From Mycobacterium sp. (lineage in GTDB: Bacteria; Actinomycetota; Actinomycetes; Mycobacteriales; Mycobacteriaceae), in the NCBI GenBank assembly GCA_020438915.1, contig JAGQTR010000038.1, forward strand, positions 1-11,972: a stretch of 11,972 nucleotides of DNA. Direction: 5' to 3'. The notes beneath the pieces were generated by a model. The model worked only from the letters and a program-made list of their open reading frames with translations, was not told the DNA's origin and ran no database searches. This document shows positions 7,801 to 11,972 of the stretch, piece after piece (position 1 is the stretch's first letter; the number at the start of each line of letters is the position of its first letter). Both the position numbers and the translations under genes were made by a program.

Positions 7801-8127
7801 GTTGGGCATCCCCGTGGGGACCGGAATTGCTGCGAACTGACGGGTTTCGGTTGTGATTCGAGGGTGGCTCACTAAGCAGGTAGGGCCCGGTGGGTGCAAA
7901 TGCGCAAGGTGTGCACCGCCGAGGGGTCAGCGCAGGGCAGGTGATTCGCAGGGCCGGTCGCCGTGACGTGGTGGACGAGCATCTCCGCTTTGCGCATACC
8001 GACACTGAGTTGGTGTTCTGCTTGAACGAGCCCACCGGATCGTTACCGGTACACAGGATCGTCTGAAGCCCCTGACCGGGCTGGTGAACCGGGCCCAGAC
8101 GATCACCTTCCCGCGCTCACAGATTGC
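7801..8127. other. Gene-poor stretch with one weak open frame
   Basis: No convincing gene follows the LysR stop. A plus-strand frame from GTG 7890 to TGA 8066 (58 codons) has a protein-like second half (DEHLRFAHTDTELVFCLNEP), but no ribosome site and no family I recognise, so it may be a remnant. TCCCC-GT-GGGGA at 7809-7820 just after the LysR gene is a short palindrome with a 2-bp centre and no T-tract. A GGDEF relic at 8072-8104 is listed separately. Confidence 0.3.
8072..8104 (+). pseudogene. Relic of a GGDEF diguanylate cyclase gene
   Basis: Read on the plus strand, these 33 bases encode LTGLVNRAQTI. The complete paralogue at 3619-5406 has LTGLVNRAETI at the start of its GGDEF domain and differs at only about three of the 33 bases. 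Homology does not obviously extend to either side: the upstream bases have lost the frame and the downstream bases read ITFPRS. It looks like a rearrangement scar from a fourth copy or a copied fragment, in opposite orientation to the array. The match is short, but its level of identity makes chance unlikely. Confidence 0.55.
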
Positions 8128-8145
8128 TTTTGTGAGCTCACAAAA
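8128..8145. promoter_or_regulatory. Perfect 18-bp palindrome, operator-like
   Basis: TTTTGTGAGCTCACAAAA is fully self-complementary and lies 84 bp before the start of the secreted peptide gene. The TTGTGAGC half resembles LacI-type and CRP-type half-sites, but the two halves are joined more closely than in either classical operator (TGTGA-N2-TCACA). It is not followed by a T-run, so a terminator is unlikely. The bound protein is unknown. Confidence 0.5.
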
Positions 8146-8229
8146 CCCTGCTCTCTACTGGATTTGGGGTGCGTTGACCATGATTGACATCAGCACCACA
8201 ACACCACGACACGAAGGGTTGAACTGATT

Positions 8230-8478
8230 ATGGCTATCCGAAACTACATCGCAGCATTGGTCACCGCCAGCATGTGCGCATTGCCAATCGCCGCAGCGCC
8301 GATGGCGGCGGCCGACACCTCCGCCGAGACTCACCAGGTTCAACAAGACCAACAAATCCAGCACGACTTGACACCGCGCACCGGCCTGGTCGCGGTCCCG
8401 CAGACCAAGGCTAAGCCGTCGTCAAGCCTCACACCGCGGTCGAACGCGCGCCACCACCACAACGTGTCCTTCGGCTGA
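8230..8478 (+). CDS. Small secreted peptide with signal sequence
   Basis: A protein of 82 aa. A basic start (MAIRNY) is followed by a hydrophobic core at residues 7-27 and a likely signal peptidase I site after APMAAA, giving a mature peptide of about 54 aa starting DTSAE. The mature part is Gln-rich (HQVQQDQQIQHD), then basic and Ser/Pro-rich, ending in a His cluster (ARHHHNVSFG). There are no cysteines after the signal, so it is neither a lipoprotein nor disulfide-bonded. I do not recognise a family; many mycobacterial secreted peptides of this size are uncharacterised. AAGGG lies 11-12 bp before ATG 8230, a usable but distant ribosome site. It appears monocistronic, with a palindromic operator candidate upstream and a hairpin downstream. 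Confidence 0.65.
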   Translation: MAIRNYIAALVTASMCALPIAAAPMAAADTSAETHQVQQDQQIQHDLTPRTGLVAVPQTKAKPSSSLTPRSNARHHHNVSFG

Positions 8479-8500
8479 TCGGCAAGGGACCACGGGGATC

Positions 8501-8516
8501 GTGGGTGCTAACCCAC
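8501..8516 (+). terminator. Stem-loop after the secreted peptide gene, possible terminator
   Basis: GTGGGT-GCTA-ACCCAC forms a perfect 6-bp GC-rich stem with a 4-base loop, 22 bp after the stop codon. No T-tract follows. Mycobacterial intrinsic terminators often lack one, so termination is plausible but unproved. Confidence 0.35.
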
Positions 8517-8805
8517 CGGGCCACGGGGCCGGTGACGAGGGACCAGGAAACGGCTCTCGACACCGGCCCTCGCCCTAACCGACGGTCCCGACCCTGCCGA
8601 TCTAGCGGCGCGCTCGGGCCTCATGAACCAATTTTGATGAACGCCCTTACTCGACGATCTCCATGGCATCAACAGAAACAATCTTTGGCGGCGATGACAC
8701 CCTTGATGGAATCGGCAGTCTGTCGACATGCCCCGCGGGCCGTCATGTGACAGCACGGTTTCCGGCAGGGGGTCGAGGTCATTGGGATTACCCGCGCGAG
8801 CCCTA
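8517..8805. other. Stretch without a recognisable gene
   Basis: Short open frames occur in several frames but none has a credible ribosome site, consistent coding bias or a familiar motif. Nothing identifiable was seen until the repeat cluster that precedes the recombinase gene. Confidence 0.4.
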
Positions 8806-8934
8806 TCTCGTTACCAGAGAAACGAGACACCCGATAAGTTGCCACTCCCCCGGTCTATCCCCGCAGGTCGCGGTGTCTCATTTCTTGTCTCACAGTGCGT
8901 GTCTCAGATCTTCGATGTCGGAGGGCAATGAGAC
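8806..8934. promoter_or_regulatory. Cluster of TGTCTC half-sites, candidate res site
   Basis: Directly upstream of the recombinase gene there is an inverted repeat TCTCGTT / AACGAGA (8806-8827) ending in GAGACA. It is followed by direct copies of TGTCTCA at 8874-8880, 8886-8892 and 8900-8906, and an inverted TGAGAC at 8929-8934. Serine resolvases bind arrays of 12-bp half-sites, often beginning TGTCY, placed next to their own gene, and they repress that gene there. The layout fits, but the subsite spacing is not the classical Tn3 pattern. Confidence 0.4.
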
Positions 8935-8943
8935 CGTAGTGGT

Positions 8944-9507
8944 GTGACGAAGATTCTCGGGTACGCCCGCGTGAGCACCGCGGGCCAGGACCTCGATGCG
9001 CAGCTGGCTGCACTCGCCGCTCAGGGCGTCGAATCCGGTGAAATTTTCACCGACAAACTTTCTGGTGCGGTAAAGACCGACCGGCCGGGTCTTGCTGCCC
9101 TGCTGCACTACGTCCGCGAGGGCGACACTGTGGTCGTCACTGCAATTGACCGGCTCGGGCGATCCGTCGCCGAGGTAACCCGAACCATTTCCGAGCTTGT
9201 TCAGCGCCGGATCTTGCTGCGTGCCTTACGCGAAGGCATAGATACGGCTACGCCGACAGGCCGTGCCGTCGCTGCCATCATGGCCACCCTGGCCGAGCTG
9301 GAGCTCGAACTTGGCCGGGAACGGCGTGCCGCGTCACGCGAATCTCGCCGCTCCCGACAGCTGCCAGCCACCAAGCCGCACAAGCTCACCACGGACCGTC
9401 AAGAACAACTCCGCCGGCTCGCGGCTACTGGTGAGCCCGTCGGAGAACTCGCCGTTGCCTTCGGAATCGGACGGGCAACGGCATATCGTTACCTATCCTC
9501 TTCCTAA
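8944..9507 (+). CDS. Serine recombinase (resolvase/invertase family)
   Basis: Site-specific recombinase of 187 aa, the usual size for small resolvases and invertases. The catalytic domain starts LGYARVSTAGQDLDAQ, where Ser11 is the expected nucleophile and Arg8 is in the usual place. Further signatures are VVTAIDRLGRSVAEV (the DRLGRS motif) and a long helix, MATLAELELELGRERR. The C-terminus (about 143-187) is a helix-turn-helix: LTTDRQEQLRRLAATGEPVGELAVAFGIGRATAYRYL. The start is GTG 8944. The only purine-rich site, GGAGG at 8920-8924, is 19 bp away, so initiation may be leaderless. Such enzymes resolve cointegrates or invert DNA segments and usually act on sites beside their gene. No transposase accompanies it here, so it may be a plasmid, phage or degenerate transposon leftover. 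Confidence 0.93.
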   Translation: MTKILGYARVSTAGQDLDAQLAALAAQGVESGEIFTDKLSGAVKTDRPGLAALLHYVREGDTVVVTAIDRLGRSVAEVTRTISELVQRRILLRALREGIDTATPTGRAVAAIMATLAELELELGRERRAASRESRRSRQLPATKPHKLTTDRQEQLRRLAATGEPVGELAVAFGIGRATAYRYLSSS

Positions 9508-9513
9508 CCTGCA

Positions 9514-9527
9514 TGTTTCGTGAAACT
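9514..9527. repeat. Short palindrome resembling a parS core with 2 bp missing
   Basis: TGTTTCGTGAAACT follows the recombinase stop by 6 bp. The bacterial parS consensus is TGTTTCACGTGAAACA. This sequence equals it with the central AC deleted and the last base changed, so it is probably not a working ParB site. Confidence 0.25.
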
Positions 9528-9571
9528 TGGTGTGACACGGGCGCGATCGGGGCAAGACGTTAGGGGGGCCA

Positions 9572-10630
9572 ATGAAGCTGTCGGTGTCGGTGGCGGTGTT
9601 CATCGCCGTTGCGTACGGAGTGCTTGCGTGGTGGCTGAGGGTGTACCACCACACCTCGGGCACAGTGCTCATTGCACTGGCCGCGTTCGCAGTCTCCTGT
9701 TTCGCACAGTTTCAAGCCTCCAGATCGGCGCACAACTCCGCGAGCGCTTTCGCGCTCGCCCGACTGAATGAGGAACGCGCCAAGTACAGGTGGACAATCA
9801 CAGTGCACCCCGAAGGCGATCGTTACAGGCTGCGCAACACCGGCACGTTGGCAGCCCACGACGTGCGATTCATCAACGTCGACCCGCACACAATGCTCAA
9901 CTTCGAACAGCACGAAGGCGATGACGGGCCGACCGTAGAACCTGGCCATGCCGTCGCGTTTCATGCCCACTTCACCTACGGAAGTAGCGGCAAAGCAGTC
10001 GAATTGGACTGGCTGCCCGTCGGTGAAACCGAACGCAAAACGTTCAGAGACGTGCTGGACGACATCCCTAACAAGACGTTTGACGAGGTGGTCAAGCGTC
10101 GTGAGGTCGAACGCGATGCCGAAGCAGCCATGGACAGGGCGTGGTGCGCCGAGATGCGAAAGATTCTGATCGACCTAGCCGCCGCGTGGGGCGATTACAA
10201 AGCCAACGTGACCGCCCAGAACAAAATGCGAGTGCAGGGGCTTGTGTCAGCGTTGCCTAGCAACATGGTTCGAGCGATGGGCCTTGAGGTCGACGTGCCG
10301 CGAGATTTCTGGGGGATGCATCAGTGGCCGTTTGAGAACTTCGTGCAGGATGCGAAGGACAAGAAACTGGTCCGTGAAAATGCGCCCATGATCGAACTCA
10401 TGTGGAATCTGACGTGGGTACAAATTCCCCGAAGGCGCGAAGGCGACTTATCGCAACCGCCTGACCCCTGGTATCGGTTGGAACACGCGATCCGCGGTTA
10501 CGTCGAACTGGTACGCAACCGCGAGCAAGGCAAAGTCGAGTATCGCGATGGGCAACGTGACCGCGAGAGCCACGAACGAACCTTGCAGATGTTGCAGGAG
10601 CACAAAAGGCTGTTGAAGCCAGAGAAGTGA
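9572..10630 (+). CDS. Membrane-anchored protein of unknown function
   Basis: A protein of 352 aa with two N-terminal hydrophobic segments (about residues 3-22 and 30-47) forming a hairpin anchor, so most of the protein should be cytoplasmic. Residues about 72-150 look like a beta-sandwich (YRWTITVHPEGDRYRLRNTG, AAHDVRFINV, FHAHFTYG), similar in feel to Ig-like domains with an NTG turn. From about 155 it is highly charged and helical (DEVVKRREVERDAEAAMDRA), ending in a basic tail (HERTLQMLQEHKRLLKPEK). No catalytic motif is recognised. AGGGGGG lies 3-9 bp before ATG 9572, a strong ribosome site. It sits 64 bp after the recombinase and 259 bp before the nuclease-like gene on the same strand. 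It appears less GC-rich than the cyclase genes, in keeping with acquisition. Function unknown; an accessory or defence role is inference from context only. Confidence 0.75.
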   Translation: MKLSVSVAVFIAVAYGVLAWWLRVYHHTSGTVLIALAAFAVSCFAQFQASRSAHNSASAFALARLNEERAKYRWTITVHPEGDRYRLRNTGTLAAHDVRFINVDPHTMLNFEQHEGDDGPTVEPGHAVAFHAHFTYGSSGKAVELDWLPVGETERKTFRDVLDDIPNKTFDEVVKRREVERDAEAAMDRAWCAEMRKILIDLAAAWGDYKANVTAQNKMRVQGLVSALPSNMVRAMGLEVDVPRDFWGMHQWPFENFVQDAKDKKLVRENAPMIELMWNLTWVQIPRRREGDLSQPPDPWYRLEHAIRGYVELVRNREQGKVEYRDGQRDRESHERTLQMLQEHKRLLKPEK

Positions 10631-10734
10631 TCTAGCCGGTTCGGTCAGTTCTGTCATTGGGGACCCCCCGGCGCGACATCCGCCAGCAAAGTCCGCAGTT
10701 TGCTCTTCTGCTGACCGGTAGGCGTTTCAAAAAC

Positions 10735-10754
10735 TGTCTATTTGCGAATAGACA
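10735..10754. promoter_or_regulatory. 20-bp inverted repeat upstream of the nuclease-like gene
   Basis: TGTCTATTTGCGAATAGACA has perfect 8-bp arms around TGCG. It lies 135 bp before the start of the gene at 10890 and 104 bp after the previous stop. There is no T-tract, so an operator or recombinase site is more likely than a terminator. The TGTCT ends match the half-sites upstream of the serine recombinase. Confidence 0.45.
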
Positions 10755-10889
10755 AGTGATCCGCGCGAGCCGACATCCTGTCGCGTGAGCCGTTCGGACA
10801 AGACAGGTCGTCACGAGACGTTGCCCACCATGAAGTTCTGCGATATTGGATGCACCTAAGTTATCGGCGCTTTGGTAGATGATTGACAC

Positions 10890-11876
10890 GTGGCTGAGCA
10901 GCAAGAGCATGAGCTGAAGACCTTCCTAGCCCAGGATTTGGAAGAGATGGCCTCTGAGTACGCCCGGATCAGAGAGCGATCGGTTGAGGATCCGGGTACG
11001 GCGGGCGACGAAGGCGAGGAAATTTGGGCGGGGTTGTTCCGCGACTGGCTGCCAGTGAACTACCAGGTCAAGACCAAGGGCAGAGTCCTCGGTCCGGACG
11101 GCACCGCGGGGCCGCAAGTAGACGTATTGATTTTGCGCCCCGGCTATCCAAACCGACTGCTCGACAAAAAGCTGTATCTAGCAGGCGGTGTGGCAGCCGT
11201 CTTCGAGTGCAAGAACACGCTTAAGGCATCGCATGTCGAAAAAACCTGGAAGAACGTAGCAGTGGTCAATTCGCTCTCCGGCCTGGACAAATCCGCGGCC
11301 ACTTCGCCACGGCAAGCTTTAGTCCCCGACATCTATTACGGGCTACTGGCTCACGGCCATACCTGGGACAAACCGGGAAGCGATCCGGTCGGGGTTATCG
11401 TCGGGAAACTGCAAGCGCTGCTTGATAAGACACCGCTGATGCGTGACGCGTTAAACATGCTTTGCGTTGCGAATCTCGCATCGTGGAGCGTACTGCGTAT
11501 GACCTACGACGGGCCGGCGTTGTTGGGGTCACAAACCTGGGAGGCACGGAAGAAGCTCAACGGCCTCTCATCGGATGATCCATTGTGCTGGATCCAATAC
11601 ATGAATGCTTCGACAACCTGGGACGAGTTCATTCCCCCGAATCCTCTAGGGGCGTTGATCGCGGCCCTCGTCGGCCGCCTGGCATTCTCGGACGAAGCGT
11701 TGGCCCCGCTGTCGCAGTACTTCTTCGCGACGGGCCTAGCTGGCAAGGGCCGCGGAGTGGCGGGACGGTCCTTTTCCCTGGATAGCCAGTTGCCTGCCGA
11801 AGTGACGAACAAGCTTCCTGCCGCCCTCACGAACGGAGTGCTGCACTCAGACTGGCCGATGGCGTTTAACTTCTGA
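10890..11876 (+). CDS. DUF6602-type PD-(D/E)XK nuclease-like protein
   Basis: Soluble protein of 328 aa. The N-terminal 130 residues match the pattern I know for DUF6602: a helical start (DLEEMASEYARIRER), an acidic GDEGEEIWAGLFRDWLP segment, YQVKTKGRVLGPDG, PQVDVLIL, then VAAVFECKNTLKASHVEK. The ordered acidic residues (E43/E44, D78, E106-x-K108) fit a PD-(D/E)XK nuclease active site, D-(n)-ExK. This implies metal-dependent DNA or RNA cleavage, not demonstrated. The C-terminal 200 residues are unassigned; they contain LNMLCVANLASWSVLRMTYD, CWIQYMNASTTWDEF and a hydrophobic stretch, LGALIAALVGRLAF (253-266), too short for a confident membrane segment. The start is GTG 10890 with no Shine-Dalgarno, possibly leaderless. 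It lies downstream of a palindrome, and an IS21 terminus starts 11 bp after its stop. Standalone nucleases of this fold are frequent in restriction and phage-defence loci. The target and any partner are unknown. Confidence 0.72.
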   Translation: MAEQQEHELKTFLAQDLEEMASEYARIRERSVEDPGTAGDEGEEIWAGLFRDWLPVNYQVKTKGRVLGPDGTAGPQVDVLILRPGYPNRLLDKKLYLAGGVAAVFECKNTLKASHVEKTWKNVAVVNSLSGLDKSAATSPRQALVPDIYYGLLAHGHTWDKPGSDPVGVIVGKLQALLDKTPLMRDALNMLCVANLASWSVLRMTYDGPALLGSQTWEARKKLNGLSSDDPLCWIQYMNASTTWDEFIPPNPLGALIAALVGRLAFSDEALAPLSQYFFATGLAGKGRGVAGRSFSLDSQLPAEVTNKLPAALTNGVLHSDWPMAFNF

Positions 11877-11887
11877 CGCCAAACGAG

Positions 11888-11972
11888 TGTCAACGGCGGC
11901 CGAAAATTAACCCCCTTTGGGCGGTTGAAAATTGACCCCCTTGGTGGTCATTCTTCGGTTGTCGATCCCGGG
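11888..11972. mobile_element. Terminus of an IS21-family insertion sequence, running off the window
   Basis: The element appears to begin TGTCAACGG at 11888. Two copies of a repeat follow, CGGCCGAAAATTAACCCCCT (from 11897) and CGGTTGAAAATTGACCCCCT (from 11922), spaced 25 bp apart. TGT ends with tandem (T/C)GAAAATTGACCCCC repeats are typical of IS21-family termini, where they are transposase binding sites. Too little follows to tell the istA end from the istB end. The repeats differ from those at 99-139, so the two IS ends in the window belong to different elements. Confidence 0.62.

Noticed and set aside
9560..9970. Minus-strand frame of 136 codons opposite the membrane protein gene
   Set aside because: Antisense to a frame with a strong ribosome site and membrane segments; composition not convincing.
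1..11972. CRISPR array, tRNA or rRNA genes, prophage structural genes
   Set aside because: Looked for and not seen: no regularly spaced repeats, cloverleaf, rRNA-like sequence or phage morphogenesis genes.
1..11972. Whole window as one composite IS21 transposon
   Set aside because: The terminal repeats at the two ends are different in sequence, so they are not two copies of the same element.

Overview
The window looks like chromosomal or integrated DNA of a high-GC actinobacterium, most likely a mycobacterium or close relative. The reasons are the strong G/C bias at third codon positions, frequent GTG/TTG starts, probable leaderless starts, and the protein families present. No rRNA, tRNA or CRISPR array was seen. 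All identifications come from reading the sequence; no database search was run.

Layout. Bases 1-140 are the tail of an IS21-family insertion sequence: the last codons of an istB-like gene, then two copies of a terminal repeat. It abuts, and has evidently truncated, the first of three tandem minus-strand paralogues (about 141-1312, 1444-3249 and 3619-5406). Each paralogue has a multi-pass N-terminal membrane domain, a linker helix, a PAS domain and, in the two complete copies, a GGDEF diguanylate cyclase domain. Both complete copies carry the inhibitory RxxD site and read GGDEM at the signature. A small minus-strand frame (3443-3628) sits between copies two and three. A short GGDEF relic on the plus strand at 8072-8104 suggests that more copies once existed.

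From 5593 to 8478 there are ordinary small genes: a hypothetical protein (minus), a frameshifted TIGR03086/maleylpyruvate-isomerase-like gene (minus), a divergent LysR regulator with a 17-bp tandem repeat in the shared upstream region, then a short secreted peptide preceded by a perfect 18-bp palindrome.

From about 8800 to the end the content is accessory. It holds a serine recombinase with a cluster of TGTCT-type half-sites upstream, a membrane-anchored protein of unknown family, and a DUF6602-type PD-(D/E)XK nuclease-like protein. Eleven bases after the nuclease stop the terminus of another IS21-family element begins (11888-end). The membrane protein plus nuclease-like protein, between a recombinase and an IS, is the best candidate here for an undescribed, possibly defensive, module.

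How the genes may work together. The array would make cyclic di-GMP in response to membrane or PAS signals; no EAL or HD-GYP hydrolase is encoded nearby. The LysR protein probably controls its divergent, now broken, neighbour and itself. The right-hand pair shows no clear link to the c-di-GMP genes and looks independently acquired.
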